A stretch of DNA of 64,000 nucleotides from Adineta vaga (lineage: Eukaryota > Rotifera): assembly GCA_021613535.1 (NCBI GenBank), contig CP075493.1, positions 11,718,001 to 11,782,000 on the forward strand, given 5' to 3'. Below, piece after piece: positions 1 through 12,141 of the stretch. A program made the position numbers and the translations under genes. The first letter of the stretch is position 1; each line of letters starts with the position of its first letter. The notes under the pieces were generated by a model. It was not told the origin of the DNA and searched no databases. It worked only from the letters and a program-made list of their open reading frames with translations.

Positions 1-135
1 TGTCTCGAGTAAACCACTTAGTTCCCTAGCATTTTTAACCGCATGTTCTAGCCGATTCTCTTTCAGTTTATAGGTACCGTTACCAATAATGAGTGCTCGT
101 TTCTTATGAGATGAAGAATTATCGGCACTTGGCAT
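1..135 (-). CDS. caspase-like protein, N-terminal fragment cut by the window edge
   Basis: Forty-five codons read leftward from an ATG at 133-135 and run off the window. Residues 13-18 give KRALIIGNG, the first strand of a caspase/metacaspase p20 domain, followed by a helix that aligns with the neighbour at 749 (both have IGNG.Y.L.ENRL and then a KNA segment). In the family this strand leads to the catalytic His and Cys, which lie outside the window, so activity cannot be judged. It is divergent from the caspase-like gene at 749 with about 610 bp between the ATGs. The two look like paralogues sharing an upstream region. Confidence 0.6.
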   Translation of the reverse strand, partial: MPSADNSSSHKKRALIIGNGTYKLKENRLEHAVKNARELSGLLET

Positions 136-748
136 ATTTTTATTTATATCTAAAATACAACCTCCGACAAGCAATACCTTCGAACTTAACAAAATTATTC
201 TGCGACATTTCATTAAAAAAAAGTTGCATCGTCTGCATACAAAATCAGGGGTAATATTTCAACACATTTAACTTTATTTTTCATCGAAAAAAAATTCCAA
301 CTAAACAAGATTTCGTAAGTGATGTGTTGTGATGCTTTGTATGTTGGAAAAAATTAAAATGCATTTGTCGTTAAAAAAAACAGACGAATTCATACAAACT
401 TAAAAACAACAACAAAGATTATGTTTACCGAGCACAAAAAAGAGAAAGTGAGTAACTTTTCTTGCTTCCAACCGATTTTTACCCTAAACGACATTTTTTT
501 ATGCTAAATCATGCTATACATACATACGTGATTTTTAATATTACCTTGCGTTCAGCGCCAAAAAGGTATCCAACGATGAAACACTGTGTAAACATCCTCT
601 CTAGGTCTATTGAAACCTGTTGAGTGAAATTTTACATTTTCGAGGAAGTATTGTATTTACATTCGAAAAATACAATGCGAATATAAAATAAAGTGTCAGT
701 ACATGATCAATCTTTAGATTTAGCTAATATTTCAGATATAGAGCAGAA
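136..748. promoter_or_regulatory. shared upstream region of two divergent caspase-like genes
   Basis: About 610 bp of AT-rich DNA between two ATGs pointing away from each other. It has homopolymer A and T runs and no convincing ORF. Promoters for both caspase-like genes are expected here from the layout. I see no unambiguous TATA box or operator, so the regulatory role is inferred. Confidence 0.4.
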
Positions 749-2870
749 ATGGCACGTTCTAATGACGATTCATCACAACATCGAAAGTTAGCATTAGTCA
801 TTGGAAATGGCGATTATAGTCTACGAGAAAATCGATTAGATTATTCAAGAAAAAATGCTCAAAGTATTGCCAATTTATTAGAACAACTAGGATTCGATGT
901 GAAACTTGCCCATGATTTACCTAAACATGAATTGACCACATGTATTATTGATTTTTCTAAAAAAATCGAAGATGGTGATTTAGTCGTATTCTATTTCTGT
1001 GGTCATGCATGTTATAGTAACGGCGATAACTATCTCATACCCGTCTGTGATAATCAGATAGTTGCACAAGACGATATGAAGGACTTTGCTAATAAATACG
1101 AACATATGGTATCACGTATACTAGAAAAAAATGAATCATATGTAACTATTCTAATTTTTGACTGTGCAAAATCATATTTAACAAAGAGTACAAGAAAATC
1201 AAAATGTAAGTATAAGATCATTAAATGCTTTGAAAAGATACAAGTCATATTAATTTAGCATTAAGCCAATGTGATGGATTAGTGGAGACAAAACCATCTG
1301 CTGGAACAATAGTGCAATTTGCCCGTTCTACTAATCAACATGCAAAAGACAATAATGATACAGGCTCGTACAATTTATATTTTAGACATTTATTAAATAG
1401 CATTGCTGAAGAAAATGTTGATATTGCGGATGCTTTTCAACGTATTGACAATGCTGTACGCCAGGAAAGTAAAAATACACAAAAACCTGTATCTATGAAT
1501 GGTTTACGCAAAAACCAATTGATTTGCCTCAATCTTGTTGTCAAACCTGTTGAGAGTAAGTTGATATTAATATGTACAAAAGAATTGCATCTTTCTGTCG
1601 CTCTTACTCTCTCATCAATCTATCGGTTTTGTAATTTATAGAATGGGATGAAATCAAACCAAGTGAGATGGCATCCGTAAAGAAAAAACAAACGGAGATG
1701 AGGGCGTGTTATGATAATTTTCCAAGTATTGATGATCTTACCAAAAAAAACAAACCAAGTATTGCAAGAGCAGAGAAATTGACACAACAGATTTTATCAC
1801 AACCACCATCGGGAGATGCCGGGCAAAGGGATACTGCATGCCATGTTCTACACAAACTCTTCGAACAGGAAAATCAAGAATGTTTATTCTTTGATTCCAC
1901 TCAAAACATGACACTTCATGATGCATCAGGAAGTTTGGCTGATTTTAGTTCTCAAGAAAAACCATTTGTTTTAAAATTAAACAATGTCGATGGACTCGGT
2001 GATAAAACGTATGCTGATGATGGGCAAAATGGTTTAAATGCTGTTGAAACATTGGATCGTGCACTTCAGCAAAACGAATCACATCCTGTTATTGAAGACA
2101 TTACTGAGCGGTTAGCTAAAGCACATAATGTTGATAAGAAACAGATCAATATTCAGAATTTTTTCCATGGATCCTGTAATGTCATTTATACTGTGGATGA
2201 TTTACCACGTAAGGTAGTTGAATCACTACCAGATATTCCAGAAAGATTAAAACAGCAATTCGAACAATTTCAATCGGCAAAAATTCATCCATTGTTATTT
2301 CGACCATCGTTTGACATATCACAATTTGATGAACGTGGAAATAAAGTATTTGAGAATCAAAATACATTTAAAGTTGGGCCACCTGGACGACAGCAAACAT
2401 ATATTCAACCAGGCGGATGGGCACGATATGGATTGAAAGTATTAGGTAGATATGGAAGCGATGATTGGCTACATCCATTTGGAAACCCAGGAAATTGGTA
2501 TAAGGCCTATCATGGAACCGGACGAGCCAGAGGTTCAGATTTCGGTAAGGCGGATGGTGACATTAAAACAGATTATGCCTGTGTCGATGCTCTTGCAAAT
2601 ATTCATGCCAAAGGCTTTCAGAAAGCACGAGTTCATGTTCACGGAGAAGGTGTTTACTGTTCTCCCGATCCCACTTTCCCAGATACTGATGGAAATGGGT
2701 ATGTCAGAACAGTGAAGTTGAATACCAAACAAGGAGAAAAACATTTTCGATGCATGCTACAAGTGGCTGTGAATCCAGATGGTGTAACGTTTACCTCAAT
2801 GGAAAAGATATGGCTTGTTCAAGATCCTAAAGATATTCGAACCTATGGAATATTAATAAGGGAAGCTTAA
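749..2870 (+). CDS. caspase-like domain fused to an ADP-ribosyltransferase-like C-terminal domain; catalytic Cys missing
   Basis: Three exons, 749-1205, 1259-1555 and 1642-2870, join in phase to 660 codons; introns are 53 and 86 bp (GTAAGT donors, TAG acceptors). Residues about 12-230 are a caspase/metacaspase-like fold: LALVIGNGDYS strand, FYFCGHACYSNG with the catalytic-type His, and ILIFDCAKSY where the Cys strand should read D-x-C. The position two after the Asp is Ala, so the nucleophile is absent and proteolysis is unlikely. The C-terminal ~200 residues hold GGWARYGLKVLGRYG, then KAYHGTGRARG and GEGVYCSPDP; the YHGT...GVY pattern resembles PARP/ART-fold domains (H and Y of the H-Y-x triad). 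The middle ~200 residues are not recognised. Partner and substrate are unknown. The fold of the N-terminal half is fairly sure, the ART call moderate. Confidence 0.68.
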
Positions 2871-3180
2871 TTCAAAACCAACACGAAGTTTTATTTGAGC
2901 TGAGCAACACCGATACGATGAACTATCCATTTGTTTTTCTTCTTGTATTATCACCTATTTTTTATAATCTCATTCAAAATAAATAGATAAAGCTTTTCTA
3001 CTCTATGCTGTTATTGTATATATCAGAATATATGAAATAACTATTTATTTATTTGATCAATTGGAAAAATGATAGTGGAATACAAATCAAACTAGTTATT
3101 ATCTTAATTAATTAGTTACGCTTGTCATTCACTTCAATCGTTAGATTCAAGTATTGTTCTAATTCATAGTTTGATAATTA
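2871..3180. other. convergent 3' intergenic spacer
   Basis: Roughly 310 bp between the stop of the caspase-ART gene and the stop of the F-box gene on the other strand. AT-rich, with an AATAAA-type polyadenylation hexamer (aaaataaata near 2977) that could serve the upstream gene. No other feature seen. Confidence 0.4.
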
Positions 3181-4914
3181 TTATTCTAGCCATATATCCA
3201 ATCGAGTATCTTCTACAGCCCATGTATATTGAATTCCTGTTTCATTTTTGTGTAGCCATTTTTTCAATTGTTTTAAATCGATTAATTCTGGTTCATTGAT
3301 GATGACAGCATAGATCAAATGACATAAATCATTGATCAATATAGGCAAACATTCCAATTCATTGATACGCATCTCCAGATATTCTAGGTTGGGGAAAAGT
3401 TGTGTGATTAATTTGACATCATTTTGATTATAAAAGTAACAGTGCATTGTTTCACTAAGAATTAATTTCTTAAGTGTAAGTATGGGCGATAAAATTGCTT
3501 TGAAACGATCAATATCACCATCATAGCATCGTATCGATAGCGAAACAAGATTCGTCATTGCTGGTAGAGCTGCGAAGAGTTGTGAGCTATTCAGAATGAA
3601 AGTTTCGACTTTTGTTAAATCTATATACTGAAAAATAATGGAAAGATCATGTTTATAATCAGGACTTTGGCTAGATTGTGGGCGAATTGTTGTGACATTG
3701 GTATATTGTCGGTATTCAGCCTTCAAATTATCTGATTGTTTTGATGATGGTAATAATCCGAGCGTTTTTATACTTTTAAAACTCGGATGTCTTGAGTTTG
3801 AAATCCATGGTACATTTGGACGAAAGATAATTTTACCTTGAATTGGTGGAGGTAAACTGTAAAGTTCAATCGTATCAACATCATTATCAGGTCGATCAGC
3901 AACAAACCACCACTTCTTGTCTTCAGTCCAAAAAGAATTACAATAAGGTTGAATCACATCTGAAATTGATGAAGATTGTGCGGCTTCAAGACCAACATTT
4001 AAACGAAAGTCAGTTAAGTGTGGTAAATATTTATGTATTAAATCTTCCCAGACTTGGCCATCTTGATATTGTGCCCCGCAAGTATAATCACAAATAAATG
4101 CACTAAACCAAAATGTATGCAATTGTGAAAGATTACGAAGAAATCTTGCCATATTTTTAAAGGGAACTATTCCAGTCATTGTAATAACTAATTTTCGTAA
4201 ATTCGAGCCATAATCAAAACTATTTAAATTGTCAATGTATTCGTGTTCTGTTCGTCCCATCAAGATAACATCCATGGATGTTATTTGTGACAAGACAGAT
4301 AAAAATCGATAAAAAATATTAAAAGTAATCGGAATTTGAAGTACAAATTCTTGAATATTTGGAACACCCGAATGGAGTTTATCCAAATTACTTTCATCGA
4401 AACCTAAACTTGAACTGGGCCTATTATAACCAAGTTTAAGGTATGTCAGTGATGGCATTTTAATACTCATAACTTTAACTACAAATTTTCCGAATGATTT
4501 TTCTCGTTCATGCATGACGGTTAATGAACGAAGGTTTGTAAAACGATTTAAACATCCATCAACAATATCCATAGATCCTTTGGTCAAATGCGTTAGTGTC
4601 AACGATTGCAAAAGATGGTTGATATCTTTGGATTTTAACTGTGAAAACAGTTTCTTGGTAGAGTCCTCCATGATTTGTGAAGAGAACTTAATATCAAATG
4701 GACTATGAACCTTCTTTAGAATACATTGGCAAATATAATCAAATTGAGATTTACGACAGCAACTGAGATCTAAATTTGTTTTGTGCACTTGTAATGAATC
4801 ATTGAGACGAGTACTTATATCATAAAAGGCATGCCATGCATCAATAGCAGTTAAATAACCAAGTATTTTAAAAACAAGTTCATTAGGTAATTTATCAAAC
4901 ATTGTACCTGTCAT
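3181..4914 (-). CDS. F-box protein with leucine-rich-repeat-like C-terminal region
   Basis: Single exon of 577 codons; ATG at 4912-4914 is the first Met. Residues 6-40 (FDKLPNELVFKILGYL..IDAWHAF) fit the F-box, the Skp1-binding motif of SCF ubiquitin ligases. The rest repeats hydrophobic LRR-like strands (for example LRSLTVMHE, LTYLKLGYN, LRKLVITM, LVSLSIRCYD, LEYLEMRINEL), consistent with a curved substrate-binding domain. No signal peptide or membrane segment, so cytosolic or nuclear. Same family as the genes at 8450 and 39189; such genes are heavily expanded in bdelloids. The target protein is unknown. Confidence 0.75.
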   Translation of the reverse strand: MTGTMFDKLPNELVFKILGYLTAIDAWHAFYDISTRLNDSLQVHKTNLDLSCCRKSQFDYICQCILKKVHSPFDIKFSSQIMEDSTKKLFSQLKSKDINHLLQSLTLTHLTKGSMDIVDGCLNRFTNLRSLTVMHEREKSFGKFVVKVMSIKMPSLTYLKLGYNRPSSSLGFDESNLDKLHSGVPNIQEFVLQIPITFNIFYRFLSVLSQITSMDVILMGRTEHEYIDNLNSFDYGSNLRKLVITMTGIVPFKNMARFLRNLSQLHTFWFSAFICDYTCGAQYQDGQVWEDLIHKYLPHLTDFRLNVGLEAAQSSSISDVIQPYCNSFWTEDKKWWFVADRPDNDVDTIELYSLPPPIQGKIIFRPNVPWISNSRHPSFKSIKTLGLLPSSKQSDNLKAEYRQYTNVTTIRPQSSQSPDYKHDLSIIFQYIDLTKVETFILNSSQLFAALPAMTNLVSLSIRCYDGDIDRFKAILSPILTLKKLILSETMHCYFYNQNDVKLITQLFPNLEYLEMRINELECLPILINDLCHLIYAVIINEPELIDLKQLKKWLHKNETGIQYTWAVEDTRLDIWLE

Positions 4915-5520
4915 TATAATATATAATTTATGTTTGCAACAACAAAATTATGCGCAAAATACTAAACTGATTTCAACGTGTGTGTGTGTGTGTATGGAAA
5001 TGCTTTTCATTCGTTGAAAATATTAAAGAGAAGAATAAACCATTAAAAAAATGTTCGCACAGTCTAAAGTGCAACTTAATAGCATTCTTTTCTTCCTTTC
5101 TCTTTCTACTGTATTTGACAACATAAAAAGCTATGTAAACATCGGCAAAGAAATGAAAAAGTTTATGACGCTGTACGTGGTTGTGGAGATTTGAATGCAT
5201 TGACTGATCTACGTCTACTCATCTATATGCCTATGTAGGTTATTGAAGTATGATATTTCGTCGTTCGTAGTAATTGTTACGTATATAGAAAAGTTTCTGC
5301 TTTGTCAACAATTTCTTTTTAATTTTAAAACGACAACACTAATGATGTATGCTAAGTATACATGTGATTTTGTTTTAAAGGAAATTCGGGGTCAACTAGC
5401 TAAGAGATAGAAAAAAGTACATTTGGTCTATAATTGCCAAATATTGTAAATGATATGTCAACTGAACAGATGCTTATAAACATAGATTCGCATACGATCA
5501 TGCATTCATTGGAAATCAAA
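4915..5520. other. divergent intergenic region with a short (TG)n microsatellite
   Basis: About 600 bp between the F-box start on the minus strand and the family-R start on the plus strand. A (GT)8 tract lies at 4978-4993, just upstream of the F-box ATG. Possible promoters for both genes; no clear core element. Short ORFs here show no family signature. Confidence 0.45.
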
Positions 5521-8260
5521 ATGATGCTGTGTCACACACAAAAACTGCTGCTATTCTTTATCAGCTTTCTTTGTGTACGTACCTCTAAGCCTGGCTCAGG
5601 TGGTCCTGGTTCAAGTAGTGTATTTTCACCTGATCTAACTGATTTTGATGCGTACGGTACTAAAGTTGCGGCTAATGATGTTTTAACAGTTTTGGTGGAA
5701 TCTGATTCGCAAAAAGTTATCGTTCAATTTGCTCCCTATGATTATACAATATCAGCTCTTTCATGTTCATTTGGTATTCCAAATCTGTATATCTATTCGG
5801 TTGCTGTCGGTCGATATCAAACTAAAAAACAATTCGTATTTAATGGAGAAGATTCAGCTGGTAATATCTATGTAGGAGTGGCTGTCTATCAAAGTTCGTC
5901 ACCATGTACGTTCACTTGGACTGTTCATTTAGTGTCAAATACGCATCAAGAATTCTATGTGATCAGTGTTGATCCAACAGGTTCAATAGCTTATGGCAGT
6001 TTTCAAGGTGTTTTCTTTATCTATGGGCTTACTTCACCTTACCCATACAGTAACTATACGTTTACTACCGATCCGGGATTCATGCCTCACGCAATGGATG
6101 TACAAGATTCATCGATAATAATGACTGGTTATACAAATAGATCTCTTATTGCTCCACAACTGTATAGACCAGTTGTATATCTCATGGATATATACGGTAA
6201 TTATAAAGCGTCGTGGTACTACACTTCAGACGGTAGGCAGCTGGCAAGCAGACTTAACCAACGCAGGTGCAGATTCGTACGCAGCGCGTTTTGACATGTC
6301 TGTTGATATTAGCGATACAAATGGTTACGTATTAGTTGGTATTCAATCGATTAACACTGTGTTCGTTTTTTTAATTGATCATGTCAATAGCCCAACATCT
6401 CTTACTGCACTAAATAATTTCAGTAATGGAAATACTGCTATAGGTTTTGGTAAGGCAGTTACTTTTCTGGATAGCATTGGTCAAAATGCAGCTATTCTTA
6501 GCAATAAATATACCGTTCTCACTTATCAATGGATCTCATCACAAGTACAGATCTATTCAAATATATGGACAAATCCGACTTTGATTTCTGGATGGCCCAA
6601 TAGTCAACAAACCCTAGGTGCAACCACATTTAATCCATCATTTCTCAATATTATCTCTACACCCACATCACTTGTCGTATTAGATATTTCGGGCAATGTT
6701 TATATTATTCTACCTTCTGCACCAGGTCTCAATTCACAGACAAATGTTGGCGGTGGTCTCAATCCTTCATTTTCTATTCCAACAGCATGTTTAGGTGGAA
6801 TGTACAAAAATATAACAAGCATCATGCCCTGTAATCTTTGTTCCGCTGGAACTAAAAACCCAGGAGGATACGGTACATCATGTGAAACATGCAATACTAC
6901 TTCATTTTGTCCTCTAGGATCTGTTGGAGATGTACCACAAACAGAACTAGATATTCTTACTCAAGCTACTTCCTATCCTCTATCACCTGAATCGACAATT
7001 TTCGATGAAATTCTTGTACAAAACATGTTTTCAATTGGATCATCCACGCATTGTCTTATGGTATCACCATCATTCTGGGCTATAATAAGTGCCGCATTTG
7101 CAATTTTGATGCTTATTATTATGACCATTTTGAGATACATTCCACGTGCACACAAATTACTTCACATTATGAAGTTAGCTTTTCAGCATGGAGATCTTGT
7201 TCGTGAAGGAGAAATGTGGATAGGTGGCCTAGCATCAATGGCTGTCGTCATACTCATGTCATTTGCTGTTCATTTTAGTATCTTGTATTATCATCAATAT
7301 CCGATTGAAACATCAAATGATTCGTTATTTGCATGTGACGTTTCTATTCGCAATGCACAATTTAGTACCACTGTCCAACTACTTGGTACACCACCGAATC
7401 TCGAAGATCAACCAATATTTGATATGATGAACACTCAAACATTCACTCTCAATTTACGTTTTATCAATACACTATTTACGTGTGCTTCGATAACGATACT
7501 CAATATGCGTCTAACTATTCCAATAACAGTTACTCCTCTAAGTTGTACGTCTCCTACAAATACTAGTGCTATTCTATCAATTTCAATTGCACTAGCATCA
7601 CTTAACAATAATTTCAAAATAATATTGAGTGGTGTTCTTCCAATTGGTGCACTATCAATTGGTATGACAGCATCGTCAAGTGAAAATGAAACATACCTAT
7701 TGCGTGATCTCAATTTCAGTCAATCCTACTATCAAAATGGACGAATGCTCGCACCTGATTCGACTATTACGATGCAATTGTCGAAAGTCATCAATATTAC
7801 TGAACCGATCGATAGTTCACATGAAACTGAATATACTGCATTATTTATTCCGACATTTCTCGTTAATTTGGATCAAATGCTAGTAAACATAGCTGATTAT
7901 GCAGTACAAACCATTACAGAAACATCTGTTTCACTTGTCATTAGTGAAACACCCTACTTTATCGTTAATCGTCAAAGTCCCATTGCCAAATTGAATGAAA
8001 TCATCTTTCATAATATCGTTTTTCTTATTGTCTGCTTAGAAATGTTTGGCCTTGTGTTTTTAATCATGAAATTATTTATTCTACCATTGATTGGAATCAT
8101 CACTGAAAAACTCGGATGTGAAATGGCCAATAAAGAGCATTCCGAATCCGAGACAACAAAAGAACATTCTATACCTAAAAACGTGCGTCGACACCAGAAA
8201 GTATCGCCAGAAGTATCCGATGAATTTCAATGGTGGAAACCTGCTCCTAAAACGCACTGA
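5521..8260 (+). CDS. family-R secreted/membrane protein, intronless member, one frameshift
   Basis: Start chosen at 5521 because the next ~20 residues (MMLCHTQKLLLFFISFLCV) form a signal peptide; an in-frame ATG at 5455 would bury it. The extracellular part (to about residue 430) repeats strand-rich blocks like those of the duplicated genes at 20824 and 43936 (D.YG.K.A.ND...; SVDPTGSIAYG; AMDVQDSS), possibly a propeller. A Cys-rich knob follows (CLGG..PCNLCSAGT..CETC..FCP). Hydrophobic segments lie near SFWAIISAAFAILMLIIM, after EGEMWIGGL, and at the C-terminus (IVFLIVCLEMFGLVFLIMKL). Reading shifts by one base near 6229-6240: frame 1 is open to 6294 and frame 2 carries the homologous continuation to 8260. 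No intron fits there, so it is an indel or a sequence error. Function unknown. Confidence 0.6.
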
Positions 8261-8449
8261 AAATTCTTGACTTTTAACATTTAAAAAAAATATATACGTA
8301 ATACATTATATGCTCTTCTTACTCTTGCTTCTGTTTTTATCGGTCATAGTTTCGCAATCTTTATATACTTACTAGCTTTTCGTTTCATGTTCCTTATCAT
8401 TCATTATAAGAAAAAAAAACTTCTTCATCTTTTCAAACGAATTCAAACG

Positions 8450-10256
8450 ATGAATGATAGCGGTGAAAAACTTCCAAATATACCTACTTGGTTTGATTAT
8501 TTACCGTTTGAATTAATAATAGAAATATTCAAATATTGGTCATACAATAATGTCATTCATACATTCTTTTATTTCAATCAACGAATAAATCATTTCTTAC
8601 AACAAACAAATTCTCTCACTTATTTCGAATTACCAACAACAACAACAACAGATGAAATATTTTCTCCAGATATGTATTCATTGCTTGGACCTAAAATTCA
8701 AGCAATAACAATGCCCACGAATATTATTTCCTAATCTGAAATCAATTCTTATTTATTCTATTGATAATGCACCAGAAAAACACTTAGAACCGATTTTTAT
8801 CAGCGATCAATTTGTAAAGCTTCATTCATTATCTATTAAATCGAATGAAATGCTATTTATACCAATATGTCCGATTAACTTAGATCTACAAGATTTGTTT
8901 TTAAGAAAAATATTTCAAAATAATAATTCTTTAAAAAAATTCAAGTATTCATCTCTTATTCTATCCTTGACACAAAAATCAATATCAAATTGGAGTGTAA
9001 ATACAAATCTTCATTCATTAACATTAAATTTACAAAATTTCATTGATTTATATTCTATCATTGCCTATGTTCCTAATTTACAATATCTAAATATCAATTC
9101 TAAACCACCATTTTCACTTCAAGGACAAAATCACTTGTTCAATATTGATCGAATTCAATTAAAACAACTCTTTCTTCGATTCAATGATTTTTCCTATGGC
9201 ACAAATCGTTTCCAAGCTACCCGAATCGATTTTATTCAATTAATTAACTTCATCCAGCAGTTTTCATCCTCATTAATTTGTTTATCATTGAATTTAATTG
9301 GTATTTATATTACATCACCAAATGATTTACCCTTCAATGGTAATCAACTTCAACAACAATTATTACAATCAATGATACAATTGAAAAAATTTCATCTACA
9401 TGCAATACTAACTCAAGATACGATTGATGCTGCAAGTCTTATATTAACATTTCGAACACAATTTTGGTTCGATCATCGTTGGATCGTTGGAATGCATAGA
9501 AATTATTTATATACTTTACCATTTCATTTTGATCAACTCTGGGATTTCAATGGCTTCAATCGGATTAATTCGAATGATAATGCAATGGTTAAAAATAACT
9601 CGTCTATATGGTATAATGTAGAATATATTCGATTTCGAGGATTTAATATCAATATTTTCAAACAAATTAAAACAAAAATGCCTCATCTCAAGTCAATATC
9701 AATCGATTATTCTTCACAAACAGAAAACAATCATCAACTGGATATAAGATTAGAATCTGTTACAATGATTCATTTCATTCACGGATCATTAAAACATGAA
9801 ACACAATGGTTAATTCATGCATTACCGAATTTACGATCATTACATTTAACTTATACAGAATTTCCTTCGATTAGCAGTGAATTGACGTCAATATTAAATG
9901 AAAAAATTCAACAATTAATTCTAGAAGGATATTCAACAATTGAAGATTTTGAAAAACAATACTATATTCACTTTTCCAATTTATATCATCTTCAATTGAG
10001 ATGTGATTTTCGTTTTTCTCACAACTTATACACATGGTATGCAGAGAGTATATTAAAATTCTTAGACTATTTTCAATATTTAAAAAGCTTGTCGATTTAT
10101 TTCAATTTATTCAATAGTGAACTATCAAGATCTACACCTGAATTAGAATTGAAGAAAATTACTAGCGAACTAAAGACGACAGAAATTACAGAAAAATATG
10201 AAATAAAACACTTCAATTCTTATCTTATTTTTCTGAAAAAAGATGAAGCTTATTGA
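8450..10256 (+). CDS. F-box/LRR-like protein, broken by a single-base frameshift
   Basis: The F-box reads WFDYLPFELIIEIFKYW..NNVIHTF at about residues 13-38. ATG 8450 is preferred because it places the motif near the start as in relatives; an in-frame ATG at 8387 is possible. The first frame stops at 8734, but the LRR-like continuation (LFPNLKSILIYSIDNAPEK...) begins in another frame from about 8720 and is open to 10256, with strands such as LHSLTLNL and LRSLHLTYTEF. No splice sites bridge the junction, so one base seems gained within about 8715-8728. Either a young pseudogene or a consensus error. Same family as 3181 and 39189. Confidence 0.55.
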
Positions 10257-10281
10257 ATAAAATGCAGCAGATAATTTTGTT

Positions 10282-12141
10282 TTAAAACAGTTTAATATAT
10301 GGTGGAGATGGTAAATTTGCATCTGTTCCACTATAGATAGCTGCTTGTTTGAATAAACATGGAGTTTCTCGCCATAGATAACGAAGACCGTAAAGTTGTT
10401 TGCCAACACATGAACTTGGTACTCCTAATGTTATCGTTAATCCACTTTTACTGGATACACTCGATGGAACCCATAAACTATCATCTGAACATTGACTTCC
10501 TTGACAACAAACCTTAATTTAAAAAAATACAGATTTAGATTTGTGTATAGAGAAACAGAAAAACAGTTCTTTACTTCAAATCCATTTGGATTACGTAAAT
10601 CAATGCTTGATACAGCCGTATAGACTATATTTAAAGTTTGACTACCAGTTGTATAAGCAACATTTTTTACGATTGGACCTTGAAATTCTACAGATTGTTT
10701 ATAAGCAACAGCAAGACCAGCGCGTGAAAGTCGATAACCAACATCATGTTTAGTTCGAGGATGAATACTGAAAGTATTTATAGTTATAGTATTGTCTTCT
10801 TCTTCATATTTATAATACTCACTTATTAGGATCATCACGTAAATCTAAAGCAACAGCCATAAATACATTCGGAACAACATTATTTGGTACATAGCCAACA
10901 TTAAAAGTTTGTTGCCATCGAAGCATAGGGAATCCTCCAATCACTCGACTATCATTTGTGAATGTAGATAACTAGCATCAATTTTATTTTAACTATGATC
11001 TTCATTTTGAAAAATGACGACTAGAATAAAACTTACTTGTACGAAACCAAATGGAAATTGAAGGTCAGTAATACCATTCGTACGTTGATTCCATACTTGT
11101 CGCCAAGATTCAATCATTTTTGCAAATTTACAAGCATATGTTGGATTACCAGCATTTGCTTCGCCTATATCAATTTAAGCATTATTCAAAAGATTAAAAT
11201 TCGACAAAATATTTACCTTGATACCAAATTGAACCGTAGACAACCATACGTGTGAATGGATATATCATTGAATTATATAAATTCGAATGATTCACTATTG
11301 GAGCATGAAAAGATCTATCATTAAATTGTCTTGTCATAACCTCATTAGTATATATAGAACTCGTATCATTACATTCATGTAGTGCATTTGGTGGCATCCA
11401 AAATTCAACTGGTGTACCACCCCAACTTGTCGCGATAAGACCGATGGGTCGACCACCCAGATCTTCATGGATCATACGACCATAAAGCCAACAAACAGCT
11501 GACATATAACTCCAATCAGGCCCACCAATACTTGCCGATGATGCAACAGACCAATTAAGAGTAATACCAAGCAATTCTTCGACAGGTGTTGATGCTGGTA
11601 TAAGTGATGCAGTGAAAACGCGTATTTTTGGGTAGTTACCGGCATTTGCTATTTCTTCTGTTGCATTGAAAATCGAACTGACTGTCATTTGCATATTCGA
11701 TTGACCAGAACAAATCCAAACATCACCAAATAACACATCATGAATTGTAATAGTAAGAAGTGTTCCGTTTGGTAATGTTTCTGTTACTTGAATGTCGTAA
11801 GGTCCTTCATCAGATACTGCATCGAGTGTTACTGACCAAATATTTTCACCAAGTCCATTCACGGGTTGTTGACGACTCATCGTTGTATATATTTTATTAT
11901 TCATCTTCAATGTAATAGGTACACCTGCATCACCATATCCCCATACAACAGCTCGTTGTGGTGCTCGTTGAAGCACCATATGACTTTGTATATAATTGGC
12001 AAAACGAAAAACGCCATTACCTAAAATCACATTTCGCTTAAACTTGTTTTCATTTTATGGAGAATAAAATCAACTACACTTACATTGAATAACAAAAGTA
12101 AAAAGTACAAGTAAACCAAACCCAACCACACGCATCTCCAT
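10282..12141 (-). CDS. SIAE: sialate O-acetylesterase
   Basis: Six exons on the minus strand: 12141-12084, 12020-11217, 11164-11037, 10971-10823, 10767-10575, 10512-10282. Introns are 52-65 bp and all joins keep phase, giving 520 codons. The enzyme removes O-acetyl groups from sialic acids, usually in lysosomes or outside the cell. Residues 1-20 are a signal peptide. VLFGDVWICSGQSNM (residues 115-129) contains the SGNH/GDSL-type nucleophile Ser127 in GQSNM. SWGGTPVEFWMP and VYGSIWYQGEAN follow in the family order, and DPNNIHPRTK near the end matches the conserved IHP..K block. Length is near that of animal SIAE. It has no frameshift, unlike several neighbours. Sialic-acid metabolism genes here could be native or acquired; the sequence does not decide. 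Confidence 0.88.

Noticed and set aside
6229-6250. A GT...AG intron explaining the frame change in the family-R gene at 5521
   Set aside because: The only GT...AG pair at the junction spans about 16 bp, far too short for splicing; a one-base indel is simpler.
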